64,000 nt of DNA from Candidatus Acinetobacter avistercoris (GTDB lineage Bacteria > Pseudomonadota > Gammaproteobacteria > Pseudomonadales > Moraxellaceae): NCBI GenBank assembly GCA_018883945.1, contig JAHLFF010000116.1:21125-85124 (forward strand). Reading direction: 5' to 3'. The translations under genes were made by a program, and so were the position numbers. Position 1 is the first letter of the stretch. The number at the start of each line of letters is the position of its first letter. Positions 1 to 9,542 of the stretch are shown here, in pieces. A model generated the notes under the pieces. That model made no database searches. It was given only the letters and a program-made list of their open reading frames with translations, and had not been told where the DNA came from.

Positions 1-1
1 T

Positions 2-1480
2 TATGCGCTTTTGCAGCTCATGTTAGAGCTGATTCCAAACTTAGAATTGACGTTTGCTCTGTGGGATATGCTACTTGGGCCATTGCCGATTGCGATTTTT
101 ACCAGTGCAATGGTGTTGTTCGGTTTTGTCCTTCCGAGCTTATGGCAATTATTGAATACCCCGCCAATTCGAGTGATTCGTCAACAAGAAAAATCAGCGC
201 GTTCGATGTTCGTCATGTTTGCGATGGGCATCCTGAGTTTGATTGTTTTTAGCTTGGTGCTGACTGAAAATATCATGCTGAGTACGCTGGTTATTGGCGC
301 AATTATATTGTTGAGTGCGGTACTGTATAGCTTAGTCTGGTTCGTGTTAAGGGGACTTAAAGCACTTAAAAATAAATGGTCGGGCTATATCCGCACGCCG
401 TCACAAACTGCATTGCAAATCACGGCATTGGCTTTAGGTCTAAGTCTAATTACTGTGTTGGCGGTGTTGCGTACGGACTTACTCGAAAGATGGCAACAAC
501 AGTTACCTGAAGGTACGCCAAATCAGTTTGTTTATGGACTACCACCTTTTGAAGTCGAGCAGTTCAGACAGCAGATTGAAACCAATAAATGGGTTGGAAC
601 TCCTTTATATCCGAATATTAAGGGTCGTTTGATTGCACACAATGGTCAGCCTTTTTCAGCAGAGATGATTAAGCAAAACAATTCTTTGCGCCGTGAGTTG
701 AATTTAACCCAATCCAATGAATATCCAAAAGATAATGTTATTGTTTCAGGGGCAGCGCCTTTGCTTAAAGCGGGTGAAGTATCAGTCGAGTCTAAATTGG
801 CTGAAGAGCTTGGAATCAGTATCGGAGATCAATTGACCTTTAGTTTGCCTGAAGGGGAGCTACAAGCCAAAGTGGTCAATCTCAGAACGGTTGAATGGGA
901 AAGCTTTAGTCCTAACTTTTTCTTCATTTTTGCAGCAAATAGCATGGATGAAAATGCGGGCAGTTATTTGGGGAGTTTTTACGTCCCACCACAAGAAAAA
1001 GGAAAATTGGTGAGTCTGATTCAACAATTTTCAAATACAGTATTTATTGATGTTTCATTGATTTTGCAAGAAATTAAAAACTTGGTGAACGTACTGGTGC
1101 AGATCATTACGGTCTTGGCGGTTTTAGTCAGCTTATCGGGCTTTTTAGTGCTCATCGCCTGCATTAACTTGCTGATGGATGAACGTAAAAGTGAAGTGGC
1201 TTTAATGCGCTCTTTTGGTAGCTCGAAAGCCCAGTTAAAAAATATGATGACTTTGGAAATTGGTTTTATTGGCCTTATCGCGGGAATTGTGTCGTGCTTA
1301 TTTGCTGAAGTCATTAGTGCTATTGCAAGTTATCGCATGGGTTTAGCCATACAAGCGCATTGGGAAATTTGGTTTATTTTACCGATCATCATGATGCTCT
1401 TATGTGCCTTGATCGGACGTTATCGATTGAGTTATCTCAGTGAGATCCCGCCCTTACAGAGTTTAAGAGAGATGAGTTAA
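2..1480 (+). CDS. ABC transporter permease, FtsX-like family (5' end outside window)
   Basis: This is the C-terminal part of an integral-membrane permease of the FtsX/MacB type, the class that works with an ATPase in lipoprotein or substrate extrusion rather than import. The reading frame is open to the window edge, so the start lies upstream. Visible are an N-terminal membrane segment, two more near residues 68-110, a soluble periplasmic-like stretch (about 150-350) and three C-terminal helices, with the DERKSEVALMRSFGSS motif that is typical of the FtsX domain between them. Length and layout resemble YbbP-like permeases with two FtsX domains, of which only the second is complete here. Partner ATPase is probably outside the window. 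Family assignment is firm; the substrate is unknown. Confidence 0.85.
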   Translation, partial: YALLQLMLELIPNLELTFALWDMLLGPLPIAIFTSAMVLFGFVLPSLWQLLNTPPIRVIRQQEKSARSMFVMFAMGILSLIVFSLVLTENIMLSTLVIGAIILLSAVLYSLVWFVLRGLKALKNKWSGYIRTPSQTALQITALALGLSLITVLAVLRTDLLERWQQQLPEGTPNQFVYGLPPFEVEQFRQQIETNKWVGTPLYPNIKGRLIAHNGQPFSAEMIKQNNSLRRELNLTQSNEYPKDNVIVSGAAPLLKAGEVSVESKLAEELGISIGDQLTFSLPEGELQAKVVNLRTVEWESFSPNFFFIFAANSMDENAGSYLGSFYVPPQEKGKLVSLIQQFSNTVFIDVSLILQEIKNLVNVLVQIITVLAVLVSLSGFLVLIACINLLMDERKSEVALMRSFGSSKAQLKNMMTLEIGFIGLIAGIVSCLFAEVISAIASYRMGLAIQAHWEIWFILPIIMMLLCALIGRYRLSYLSEIPPLQSLREMS

Positions 1481-1517
1481 TCGCATTCAGTGAACTTGAA
1501 TTCAATATACATTTGAG

Positions 1518-1575
1518 TCGAATATGGCCCTGAATCGAATATGGCCCTGAATCAAATATGGTCCTGAATCAAATC
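1518..1575. repeat. 17-bp tandem repeat, 3.4 copies
   Basis: Three consecutive 17-bp units (1518-1534, 1535-1551, 1552-1568) of the form TCGAATATGGCCCTGAA, the third with two changes, followed by a partial fourth. It sits between the permease stop and the rhomboid terminator. Confidence 0.85.
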
Positions 1576-1586
1576 TAACATTAAAG

Positions 1587-1618
1587 AACCAATTGGATTA
1601 GAACCCCAATTGGTTTTT
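1587..1618 (-). terminator. Intrinsic terminator overlapping the 3' end of the rhomboid gene
   Basis: Inverted repeat with arms ACCAATTGG/CCAATTGGT around a 7-9 nt loop that contains the stop codon of the rhomboid gene. Read on the minus strand it is followed by a U-rich run, so the last codons are part of the terminator. On the plus strand it is also followed by TTTTT and could stop transcription from the permease gene. Confidence 0.6.
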
Positions 1619-2401
1619 ACTTTGTTTAAGCATTTCGAACCAAAGTGGCTGAATGGGTTGGACTAAACTCAGACAATATTGATAAGTGAGATATGTTGCA
1701 ACAAAGCCTACGAGTAAAATGATGATTTTGCTCAGCTGGCCTTGATTGAATTTGCTCAACATATACCACAATAGAGCAAGGACTGCGCCCATCAACATAC
1801 CGCCTATATGTGCAGCATTGTTGATGCCAGGAATCATGAATCCCATACCCAAGTTCAAGGCCAAAATGATCAGTAAAGATTTACCATCAAGAATAAATTT
1901 TTGCTGCGGTAGCGGAGGAAGTAAAGAGAGTGCAGCCAGCGCACCACCGAGTCCCATGACCGCACCAGATGCGCCAGCAGAGACTCGTGGCAGCAAACTT
2001 GGGTCAAAGCTACTCAGAAGCTCATAAGTATTGCGAATGTCAATATAACCGCTGAGCAGACTACCCATGATGCCTGCTAATAAATACAAGCCAAAAAAAT
2101 AAAATGAGCCAAAGGTTTTTTCTGCCACATTACCAAAAATATACAGCGCCCACATGTTCAACATCAAATGAACTAAGCCGAAATGAAAAAAAGTGCTGGT
2201 GAAGATTCGAATGGGTTCCTCTAGATAAGTAAGAGGTGCATAATCAGCTCCCCAACGAATAGCATCCATCGTTGCTGGATTGGATACGCTTACACCTGAG
2301 AAAATTTGCCAAGCAAATAAACCGACATTGATGATAATCAACAACAAGGTGACTCTGCCGATCGGATCTCTTTGTGACTTTATAAACTGTGGAGGTTGCA
2401 T
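1598..2401 (-). CDS. Rhomboid family intramembrane serine protease
   Basis: Predicted rhomboid protease of 267 residues that cleaves transmembrane substrates inside the inner membrane. The catalytic dyad is visible: Ser145 in GASGAVMG and His198 in NNAAHIGGM, on separate helices as the family requires. Other family marks are the HFGLVHLMLNMW segment near residues 73-84, matching the conserved rhomboid H-x-x-x-H-x-x-x-N-type motif, and six or more hydrophobic segments. The ORF starts with ATG at a position that gives a short cytoplasmic N-terminus (MQPPQFIKSQRDP) before helix 1. It stands alone, divergent from mtgA with 86 bp between. Substrate unknown. Confidence 0.9.
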   Translation of the reverse strand: MQPPQFIKSQRDPIGRVTLLLIIINVGLFAWQIFSGVSVSNPATMDAIRWGADYAPLTYLEEPIRIFTSTFFHFGLVHLMLNMWALYIFGNVAEKTFGSFYFFGLYLLAGIMGSLLSGYIDIRNTYELLSSFDPSLLPRVSAGASGAVMGLGGALAALSLLPPLPQQKFILDGKSLLIILALNLGMGFMIPGINNAAHIGGMLMGAVLALLWYMLSKFNQGQLSKIIILLVGFVATYLTYQYCLSLVQPIQPLWFEMLKQSKNQLGF

Positions 2402-2487
2402 TTCAGACCTGTATTTGTATTCTATTTTCTATTATAAATGATTGAGCATCGCATGACATTCCCAATGAGCAGGAGTAACACACTGAC

Positions 2488-3162
2488 ATGAAAGCCTTTA
2501 TTGTTCGGACTTTGTTGATTATTGTCAGTATTATCCTTGTAATTCAATTGTGGATTTTTTCAAGTTTGGTGTGGTGGCGTACTCACTCCGTTGATACCAC
2601 GATGTTGATGCGCTGGACGTATTGGACGAATTCGTCTATACCGATTCAACACCAATGGCGCGACTACGATCAAATTAGCGATAACTTAAAACATGCGATT
2701 GTGGCCGCTGAAGATGCAAAATTTACACAGCATCAAGGTTTTGATATTGAAGGCATTAAATTTGCTTTAGAACGTAACCGTGAAAATGAGCAAGTGGTGG
2801 CAGGAGGCTCGACCATTTCCCAGCAGTTGTCTAAAAATTTATTTTTATTCAATAAGCGATCGTTTTTACGTAAGGGTCAAGAAGCAGTTGCGACAGTCAT
2901 GATGGAACGAATGTGGTCGAAACAGCGCATTCTTGAGGTGTACATGAACTCAGTTGAATTTGGAGATCATATATTTGGAGTTGAGGCCGCTTCAAAACAT
3001 TATTTCGGCAAAACTGCAGAAAGCTTGAATCGTGAGCAAGCTGCATTTTTGGCAGCCATTCTTCCAAATCCAAAATATTATCAAAACAATCGTAATGATC
3101 GAAGAGTCTTAAATAAAAAAAGGACGGTGTTGCGTTATATGCGCTCAACTCAAATCCCCTAA
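2488..3162 (+). CDS. mtgA: Monofunctional peptidoglycan transglycosylase
   Basis: Polymerises lipid II into glycan strands at the outer face of the inner membrane, without a transpeptidase domain. The 224-residue length fits MtgA. Residues 7-28 form a single N-terminal membrane anchor. The glycosyltransferase-51 fold follows: catalytic Glu75 in [14 protein letters not shown], then the [15 protein letters not shown] motif (about 107-121), the [14 protein letters not shown] region and the [10 protein letters not shown] motif. An AGGAG-like sequence lies somewhat far upstream of the ATG. The gene is divergent from the rhomboid gene and followed by 190 bp of AT-rich spacer before ppk. Confidence 0.95.
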   Translation: MKAFIVRTLLIIVSIILVIQLWIFSSLVWWRTHSVDTTMLMRWTYWTNSSIPIQHQWRDYDQISDNLKHAIVAAEDAKFTQHQGFDIEGIKFALERNRENEQVVAGGSTISQQLSKNLFLFNKRSFLRKGQEAVATVMMERMWSKQRILEVYMNSVEFGDHIFGVEAASKHYFGKTAESLNREQAAFLAAILPNPKYYQNNRNDRRVLNKKRTVLRYMRSTQIP

Positions 3163-3354
3163 TTTGCTGCTACAATTTTCTCTAATCAATGCTAAGCAAT
3201 AAGAGATAATTTGAGTAAATTTCTTTGATTTTGCAAAGAAAAAACTCAATGTAATAAATTTTATAAAAAGTTGAAATTAATTTTTTGACTTTTTATAAAA
3301 TTGTCACAAATATGAAGCATACTTAAGAAAGATTATTAACATGCAGGTTGTGGT

Positions 3355-5430
3355 ATGAATACCGCGGTTCCCAATACTCCTATTCAATATACTTATAATG
3401 AACGCTATATCAATCGCGAACTGTCAATTTTGGATTTTCACCTGCGTGTTTTAGAACAAGCAGTTGATCCTTTACATCCGCTGATTGAGCGAATGAATTT
3501 CTTACTTATTTTCTCCCGCAATATCGATGAATTTTTTGAAATTCGTGTGGCGGGAATGATTGAGCAAATTGAACTGGGCAATGAAAGCCGCAGTCCAGAT
3601 GGCTTAACACCTAAGCAAGTGCTTGAAGCCATTGCCAAAACGACGCATGCCGCTATAGAACGTCAATACCGTATTTTAAATGAAGAGATTTTTCCGAAAC
3701 TGCGTGAAGCAGATATCTGTTTTCTACGTCGTGGCGAATTAACTCCTGCGCAATCCCAGTGGGTAAAAAAATATTTTCAAGAACAAGTTGCCCCAGTACT
3801 TACACCAATTAGTCTTGATCCAGCCCATCCTTTTCCACGCTTGGTGAATAAGAGTCTGAACTTTATAGTGACTCTGGAAGGAAAAGATGCATTTGGTCGT
3901 CAGATTGACTTGGCCGTTGTTCCTGCGCCTCGCTCTTTACCACGTGTTGTTCGACTTCCTGATGAGCTAACAGAAGGGAAAGATCACCATGTCATGCTGT
4001 CTGCCATTATTCATGAACATATTTCAGATTTATTCCCTGGAATGACAGCAACAGGGTGCCATCAATTCCGCGTGACACGTAATGCGGATCTGGCATTGAA
4101 TGAAGATGTAGAGGATTTGGCCAAAGCATTGAAAGGCGAACTGAATTCTCGCCGTTTTGGTCGAGCAGTGCGTTTAGAAGTCACTGAAAATTGTCCAAAG
4201 CATATTTATGACTATTTGCTGAATGAGTTTGATCTAGAAGTTGATCAACTTTATAAAGTTGAAGGTCCAGTGAATTTGGCACGTTTATTGACGAATTTTA
4301 AGCGCCCACATTTACGCTATGATTCTCATACACCCGTCATTCCAAAAGCTTTGAAAAAAGCAGAAAACGTTTTTTCTGCGATGAAAAAGCAAGATATTTT
4401 ACTGCATCATCCGTTTGAATCTTTTGCTCCAGTGATTAATTTGTTGCGCGAGGCAGCACGTGATCCACAGGTTTTGGCGATTAAACAAACCTTATATCGT
4501 AGTGGCCCTGAATCTGAAATTGTTCAAGTGTTGGCTGAAGCCGCACGTAATGGTAAAGAGGTGACTGCGGTTATTGAGTTACGTGCTCGATTTGATGAAG
4601 AATCCAATATTGAAGTTGCCAATGTTCTGCAAGAAGCAGGTGCAGTGGTGGTGTACGGTATTGTCGGTTATAAAACACATGCCAAAATGATTCTGGTGGT
4701 ACGCCGTGAAAATAATAAGTTAGTTCGTTATGTACATTTAGGGACAGGGAATTACCATGCGGGTAATGCGCGTATTTATACAGATTATGGTTTGCTCACC
4801 ACAGACAAAGATTTGTGTGAAGATGTACATCGTATTTTTCAAGAGCTTACAGGCATGGGGAAAATGGCGAAGTTAAAAAAATTACTTCATGCTCCATTTA
4901 CCTTGCATACACAATTGATTTCATTTATCGATGATGAAATAGCGCATGCGAAAGCGGGTAAACCTGCACAAATCATTGTGAAAGTGAATGCGCTTACCGA
5001 AGTGCAATTAATCAATAAACTCTACGAAGCTTCACAAGCAGGGGTACAAATAGATCTCATCATTCGTTCTATTTGTTGTTTACGTCCAGGTCTGCCAAAT
5101 CTTTCTGAAAATATTAGAGTACGTTCTATCGTGGGTCGTTTCTTAGAACATACGCGTGTTTATTATTTTGGTAATGCTGGTAATTCAAGATTGTATTGTT
5201 CGAGCGCTGACTGGATGGATCGTAATCTATTTAATCGTGTAGAAGCATGTTTCCCAGTAGAAGAACCAGCCCTGAAGAAACATATTCATGAGTTGGGATT
5301 GCTCAATTACTTAAAAGACAATCAGCAAGCTTGGCTGTTGAATGGTGATGGAACTTGGCATCGTGTTGAAATGGCTGAAGGCGATACTCCTCATAACGCG
5401 CAGCAGGTTCTATTAGAAGCCATTAAATAA
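3355..5430 (+). CDS. ppk1: Polyphosphate kinase 1
   Basis: Makes inorganic polyphosphate reversibly from ATP; usually membrane-associated and tied to stress survival and motility. At 691 residues it is full length and shows the four-domain PPK1 layout: N-terminal domain ([16 protein letters not shown], residues about 18-33), head domain, and two phospholipase-D-like catalytic domains. His461 in the VHLGTGNYH motif matches the autophosphorylated histidine of the family; the NPxxS-equivalent segment is replaced by [10 protein letters not shown]-type sequence ([16 protein letters not shown], near residue 620), normal for PPK1. ATG start is preceded by AGGTTGTGG. Monocistronic, ended by a strong shared terminator facing oxyR. 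Confidence 0.97.
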   Translation: MNTAVPNTPIQYTYNERYINRELSILDFHLRVLEQAVDPLHPLIERMNFLLIFSRNIDEFFEIRVAGMIEQIELGNESRSPDGLTPKQVLEAIAKTTHAAIERQYRILNEEIFPKLREADICFLRRGELTPAQSQWVKKYFQEQVAPVLTPISLDPAHPFPRLVNKSLNFIVTLEGKDAFGRQIDLAVVPAPRSLPRVVRLPDELTEGKDHHVMLSAIIHEHISDLFPGMTATGCHQFRVTRNADLALNEDVEDLAKALKGELNSRRFGRAVRLEVTENCPKHIYDYLLNEFDLEVDQLYKVEGPVNLARLLTNFKRPHLRYDSHTPVIPKALKKAENVFSAMKKQDILLHHPFESFAPVINLLREAARDPQVLAIKQTLYRSGPESEIVQVLAEAARNGKEVTAVIELRARFDEESNIEVANVLQEAGAVVVYGIVGYKTHAKMILVVRRENNKLVRYVHLGTGNYHAGNARIYTDYGLLTTDKDLCEDVHRIFQELTGMGKMAKLKKLLHAPFTLHTQLISFIDDEIAHAKAGKPAQIIVKVNALTEVQLINKLYEASQAGVQIDLIIRSICCLRPGLPNLSENIRVRSIVGRFLEHTRVYYFGNAGNSRLYCSSADWMDRNLFNRVEACFPVEEPALKKHIHELGLLNYLKDNQQAWLLNGDGTWHRVEMAEGDTPHNAQQVLLEAIK

Positions 5431-5453
5431 CCCATATTTTTGAATCAATTTAA

Positions 5454-5486
5454 AAAAATAAGGAGCCTTAAGGCTCCTTATTTTTA
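5454..5486. terminator. Bidirectional intrinsic terminator between ppk1 and oxyR
   Basis: Perfect stem AAGGAGCC/GGCTCCTT with a TTAA loop, flanked by A-run on one side and T-run on the other, so it can end transcription of both convergent genes. Confidence 0.9.
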
Positions 5487-5508
5487 ACGGTATAGAATCA
5501 GCGATGCA

Positions 5509-6414
5509 TTAACATAGACTTGCTGTTACACGCTGTAGAATCTGTAATAACACATCAAATTCGCTTTGTAGCGGTGTGCTTTTACGCGTTATCAGAGCCA
5601 AAACTCGAGAAGGCGCATTTTCAACAGAGCGTACGCTGATTTGCTCGTTGTTTTTTAACATATTCGAATTTACAGCAATTTGCGGTAGCAATGTAAATCC
5701 AAGATTTGAGCTGACCATTTCAACCAATGTCGGGAGAGAGCTTGCTTTTAAGCGATGATCATTCTTACGATCACCGATTGGACATACACTCAAGGTGTGA
5801 TCACGTAAGCAATGGCCTTCTTCAAGAAGCATTAACTGAGACAAATCTAAATCATCTAAAGTCTTTGCCTGAGCACTCTTTTGATCAGCCTTATGGGCAA
5901 CCAAAAATAAACTTTCTTTTGCTACTTCCGCAACTTTCAAACCGCGTGTATCAAATGGAAGCGCTAGCATGATCATGTCTAAATTACCATGTTCAAGCTT
6001 TTCAACTAGATGTTCACTTTGAGCTTCATGCAGATGTAATTGAATTTTAGGTAATTCTTTATGCACTTCTTCAAGTAAACGCGACAAAATAAAAGGTGCA
6101 ATCGTTGGAATAATGCCGAGATGTAAATCACCTGTTAAAGGTTCACTCATTTCTCGGCTGAGGCGCATAAGATCCTGAGCATCCGCAAGTAGGACACGGG
6201 CGCGAGCGACGACTTGTTCGCCGAGCGGGGTCAAACGGACATTTTGGCGATCACGTTCAACGAGTACGCCACCCAATAAACGCTCAAGTTCCATGATGCC
6301 ACCCGAGAGGGTAGACTGGGTTACGAATGAGCGACGAGCTGCTTCAGTAAAGTGCAGCGTTTCAGACAGTGTCACCAAATATGACAGCTGTCTTAGGGAT
6401 GGTAATGCAGCCAT
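5509..6414 (-). CDS. oxyR: Hydrogen-peroxide-sensing LysR regulator OxyR
   Basis: LysR-type activator of peroxide defence. The N-terminal winged helix-turn-helix (residues 1-60, HFTEAARRSFVTQSTLSGGIMELE) is followed by the periplasmic-binding-protein-like sensor domain. Two cysteines, C202 in EEGHCLRDH and C211 in LSVCP, have the same nine-residue spacing as the redox-switch pair C199/C208 of E. coli OxyR, which identifies this as OxyR and not a generic LysR protein. Last gene of the minus-strand cluster rubA-rubB-estB-oxyR, 16 bp after estB, an order established for Acinetobacter ADP1. Length 301 residues is normal. No intact OxyR target gene (catalase, ahpC) is in view. Confidence 0.96.
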   Translation of the reverse strand: MAALPSLRQLSYLVTLSETLHFTEAARRSFVTQSTLSGGIMELERLLGGVLVERDRQNVRLTPLGEQVVARARVLLADAQDLMRLSREMSEPLTGDLHLGIIPTIAPFILSRLLEEVHKELPKIQLHLHEAQSEHLVEKLEHGNLDMIMLALPFDTRGLKVAEVAKESLFLVAHKADQKSAQAKTLDDLDLSQLMLLEEGHCLRDHTLSVCPIGDRKNDHRLKASSLPTLVEMVSSNLGFTLLPQIAVNSNMLKNNEQISVRSVENAPSRVLALITRKSTPLQSEFDVLLQILQRVTASLC

Positions 6415-6430
6415 AGTGTCCTAGTTTTTA

Positions 6431-7366
6431 TCATTTAAAATGTTTTGCAAATAATCCACATAGATGTGGGATGAAATGTGCAGGAATATCATGCCCCATT
6501 CCTTCAATTAATTCAAATGTCGAGCCTGAAATCGCTTTCGAAACAGCTCTACCATGACTTGCAGGGAGTAATCGATCTTTTGATCCATGTACAACAAGAG
6601 TGGGTTGTTGAATTTGTTTATCAATTTGAAGTAAAGAACCTGTACATAATATTGCTAAAAACTGTTGAAGTACACCCGCTGGGTGGTAACTACGACGATA
6701 TAATTTTCGTGCAGTTTGAATTGCCTCAATTTGATTAACATATCCTGGTGATCCAATATTGTGGAACACCTTTAAACTATGGCTCACAATACCGTCTTCA
6801 TCATTAGAAGCAGGTTTACCAATTAAACTAAATAATTGTTTTGGAAAGGGCGGTGGCAAGAGCGGTTGGTTATTGCTGGTGAATAATAAACCCATTTTTT
6901 CAATTTTTTCTGGATATTTCGCTGCTAAAATTTGTGCAATCATGCCCCCCATTGACGCACCAATAATGTGGGTTTTTTCTAGTCCCATACGATCAATCAA
7001 TAACGCAACATCATCCGCCATATCGTATAAATCATAGGGTGAGCCTTGATTCCCTAAACCGAACGCAAAACGACTCATAAGCTTTAATGTGTTTAGTCGG
7101 GGACCTTTATAACGGACTTTAGACGATAGGCCAATATCGCGATTGTCAAAACGGATAACTCGGAAGCCTTGATCAATCAATGATTTACAAAAAAAATCAG
7201 GCCAAAACAACAATTGAGCACCCAATCCCATAATGAGGAGAATACTCGGATGTGCTTCATCTCCTCCTATTTCAACATGCAGCTGAATGCCATTGCCAAG
7301 ATCGACTTTGGTTTCTTGCATGTATGAGGCATAAGGAGAAAGATTATATTGTAGTGCGTTATTCAT
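6431..7366 (-). CDS. estB: Alpha/beta hydrolase (esterase) of the rub operon
   Basis: Alpha/beta-hydrolase of 311 residues, probably a carboxylesterase. The nucleophile Ser138 lies in the GASMGG elbow, the acid in GSKDRLLPA (about D265) and the histidine in EGMGHDIP (about H293); the oxyanion region is in IMGLGAQLLFW. In ADP1 the gene between rubB and oxyR is estB and encodes an esterase; position and type match, so the symbol is given by synteny. It is 134 bp downstream of rubB and 16 bp upstream of oxyR. Natural substrate is unknown; fatty-ester turnover during alkane or wax-ester metabolism is a reasonable inference. Confidence 0.85.
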   Translation of the reverse strand: MNNALQYNLSPYASYMQETKVDLGNGIQLHVEIGGDEAHPSILLIMGLGAQLLFWPDFFCKSLIDQGFRVIRFDNRDIGLSSKVRYKGPRLNTLKLMSRFAFGLGNQGSPYDLYDMADDVALLIDRMGLEKTHIIGASMGGMIAQILAAKYPEKIEKMGLLFTSNNQPLLPPPFPKQLFSLIGKPASNDEDGIVSHSLKVFHNIGSPGYVNQIEAIQTARKLYRRSYHPAGVLQQFLAILCTGSLLQIDKQIQQPTLVVHGSKDRLLPASHGRAVSKAISGSTFELIEGMGHDIPAHFIPHLCGLFAKHFK

Positions 7367-7381
7367 TATTATTTTCCTAAA

Positions 7382-7475
7382 AAAGGGTGTTCATTGATCT
7401 TAAAACACTCATTTTAAAAATATGATCTTAAAAACATGAACTTAAAAAACCGATTTATAAACACCCTGATTGTTT
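7382..7475. repeat. rubB-estB spacer with inverted GGGTGTT/AACACCC and repeated GATCTTAAAA
   Basis: The spacer begins with GGGTGTT and ends with the complementary AACACCC about 80 bases later, and carries two copies of GATCTTAAAA plus a third variant (GAACTTAAAA) between. It could fold into one long stem. Role unknown; it may be an mRNA-processing or stabilising element inside the operon. Confidence 0.45.
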
Positions 7476-7513
7476 AACGCCAAATTATGACTACTTAACG
7501 CTAAACTGCGACT
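7474..7513. repeat. Imperfect 19-bp direct duplication over the rubB stop
   Basis: Two copies of a TTAACGCnAAAnT..GACT pattern (7474-7492 and 7495-7513, 15 of 19 identical); the second contains the end of rubB, the first lies just beyond the stop. Confidence 0.55.
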
Positions 7514-8679
7514 GGAATTAAGTCAGGGACCAATTTAGTGAGAGTTAAACGTTGTTTACCTGCAGTTGGACCGAGCAGTACAAAACCGCGCAATACACCT
7601 TCATCGTCTAACGCTTTGGCGATCATTCCATCTTCAAGATCATCTGTTTCCCAGTTTACGTTCACATTGATCGGGGCTGGAAGTACTGTTAATGGCGCTG
7701 CTGGTGTTTTAACTGCAACTGGCATCGCTGGGTAATGAACTGGTGTAGATTGACCATTCAATGTTTTTGCGAGCGCGCGTGCTTGCTGCATCAGTGGCAT
7801 AACATAAGGTAAAAGTAAGCCATTCACTTCAGCGCAATCACCTAGCGCATAGATATCCACTTGATTGGTTTCCATGAGAGTATTGGTAATGATTCCTCGA
7901 CTGGTTTGAATATCTGCATCATGAGCTAATGCGATGTTCGGCTGTAAACCGATTGCGGAGAGAACGACATCTGCAACCAAGTTTTGACCGTTGGCAAGCG
8001 TCACGATATAACCTTGTTCCGCATGCTTAGAGACTTTTTCAACTGTCGTTCCTAAAACGAATTGAATACCCGTTTCTTGTAAATTTTGTTTGAATGCCTC
8101 TGCAACATGCGTAGGTAGAAGACGACCTAAGGGTTGTGGTGCTAAATCAATCACAGTGGCTTGATGACCAGTATTTTGTAAATCATTGGCAAATTCACAA
8201 CCAATCAATCCTGCACCTAAAATCACCACGCGCTTATCTGCACTCTTTGATAAGTTTTCACGGAAAGTACGATAGTCTGTGAGCGAGTTAACCACATGAA
8301 TTTCATCACTAGCATCGCCTGAAATAGCCAAGCGAATCGGATTTGCTCCCACTGCTAAAATAAGTTTTGAATAGGGCTGAATTGAATTTTGGTCTTGAGT
8401 CTCTAAATGAAGTTCATTTTTTTCAGTATTGATCTGTTTTACCCAAGTATTTTTTTCAATTCTTAAATTAAGTTGAGCTGCCATTTTCTCAGCGTCACCC
8501 AAACCAATTTGTTCGGGAGTTTTGTTGCCAACTAATGCATTAGAGAGAGTTGGTTTTGCATAATTCACCGCATCATCAGCACAAATCATCACAAGCTCTT
8601 GCTCGGTATTTAATTTACGAAATTCTCTAGCGAGGGTATATCCAGCCATGCCAGAACCAATGATTACGATAGGTTGCAT
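7501..8679 (-). CDS. rubB: Rubredoxin-NAD(+) reductase
   Basis: FAD-dependent reductase (392 residues from this start) that passes electrons from NADH to rubredoxin, which feeds the alkane hydroxylase AlkB/AlkM. An N-terminal FAD dinucleotide fold (IVIIGSGMAGYTLAREF), a central NAD fold (VVILGAGLIGCEFAND, about residue 150) and the second FAD motif (VDIYALGDCAE, about residue 278) are all present. A TTG four codons upstream is in frame, but GGAG sits seven bases before the ATG at 8679, so that ATG is preferred. It follows rubA after a spacer that holds a terminator. The alkane hydroxylase gene itself is not in the window. Confidence 0.95.
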   Translation of the reverse strand: MQPIVIIGSGMAGYTLAREFRKLNTEQELVMICADDAVNYAKPTLSNALVGNKTPEQIGLGDAEKMAAQLNLRIEKNTWVKQINTEKNELHLETQDQNSIQPYSKLILAVGANPIRLAISGDASDEIHVVNSLTDYRTFRENLSKSADKRVVILGAGLIGCEFANDLQNTGHQATVIDLAPQPLGRLLPTHVAEAFKQNLQETGIQFVLGTTVEKVSKHAEQGYIVTLANGQNLVADVVLSAIGLQPNIALAHDADIQTSRGIITNTLMETNQVDIYALGDCAEVNGLLLPYVMPLMQQARALAKTLNGQSTPVHYPAMPVAVKTPAAPLTVLPAPINVNVNWETDDLEDGMIAKALDDEGVLRGFVLLGPTAGKQRLTLTKLVPDLIPVAV

Positions 8680-8792
8680 ACAACGCTCCAATGTATAATT
8701 TAAATTTTATAGCTCTAAATTTCTAGTTTAAAAACAGGTTTTGTTTAAAGTCAGGGCATCCTTAAAAGGATGAAAATTAAAAATGATGAAAT

Positions 8793-8819
8793 AAAAAAGA
8801 CCATGATGACATGGTCTTT
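8793..8819 (-). terminator. Intrinsic terminator between rubA and rubB
   Basis: On the minus strand the stem AAAGACCATG/CATGGTCTTT with a four-base loop is followed by a run of six T. It lies ten bases after the rubA stop and would cut transcription before rubB, or attenuate it. Confidence 0.8.
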
Positions 8820-8828
8820 AGCATCTAT

Positions 8829-8993
8829 TTAGACTTCAATCATTTCAAAATCAGCTTTAGAAACGCCGCAATCTGGGCAAGTCCAATCATCTGGAATATC
8901 ATCCCATTTGGTACCAGCAGTAATGCCGTCTTGAGGCCAACCTTCTGCTTCGTCATAAATCCAACCACAAACGATGCATTGATATTTTTTCAT
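8829..8993 (-). CDS. rubA: Rubredoxin
   Basis: A 54-residue one-iron electron carrier, too short for many ORF filters. The four iron ligands are visible as C6-x-x-C9 ([17 protein letters not shown]) and C39-x-x-C42 ([14 protein letters not shown]), with the aromatic core residues of the family. It shuttles electrons from RubB to an alkane hydroxylase. ATG at 8993 is preceded by GGAG at a spacing of six bases. First gene of the rubA-rubB-estB-oxyR cluster; the leader contains a small inverted repeat CTGACA/TGTCAG (9009-9034). Confidence 0.97.
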   Translation of the reverse strand: MKKYQCIVCGWIYDEAEGWPQDGITAGTKWDDIPDDWTCPDCGVSKADFEMIEV

Positions 8994-9542
8994 CTGATTC
9001 TCCAAAAACTGACATATCCGCTTAAAGTTGTCAGTAAAATTTTCCTGTACATAGACTCAATTTGATATGACTTTTTAAATGTACATATTCCAGCAAATTT
9101 TTACGCAGTTCTATGATGAATGTAAAGTAAATAAGGGAGTTTAACCTACTAATCTTGAAGCTGAATGGCTGAGTAGGACAAAACACATGCTATTTAGGCA
9201 AATCCAAGCATAAACTTGATATTTATCATTCATCTTATTGTCTAAACATTATTGCTTATTACTTACACATTATTAACGTATATGAATTTATTAAAAATTT
9301 AAATCCAATATTTATAATCAACAGCAGTCAATATTCATGCATAAATTTACGATAACAGTCAAATATGTTTAGTGAGCGTATGCGTTAATTTGATTGATTT
9401 TTGAATGAACATCAAATTAAATTTGTATTTAATAAGAAACAATAACTTAGATAAGATGGATACATTTAAAAGCTGAGGCTGCCTATATTTTTATTGAAAT
9501 TTTCAGTAAAATTCACGTATTCCTTATGATTCTTTATCTCCT
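8994..9542. other. 549-bp intergenic region between divergent rubA and apt
   Basis: Very AT-rich. It must hold the promoters of rubA (minus) and apt (plus). Visible structures are CTGACA/TGTCAG in the rubA leader and a weak CCTACT/AGTAGG pairing (about 9147-9179). No ORF, tRNA or mobile-element trace is convincing. Confidence 0.6.

Noticed and set aside
1021-1314. 97-codon minus-strand frame inside the permease gene
   Set aside because: Shadow of the permease coding sequence; no family pattern.
8994-9542. Possible tRNA or small RNA in the rubA-apt gap
   Set aside because: No cloverleaf or T-loop sequence and no hairpin with T-run in the gap.
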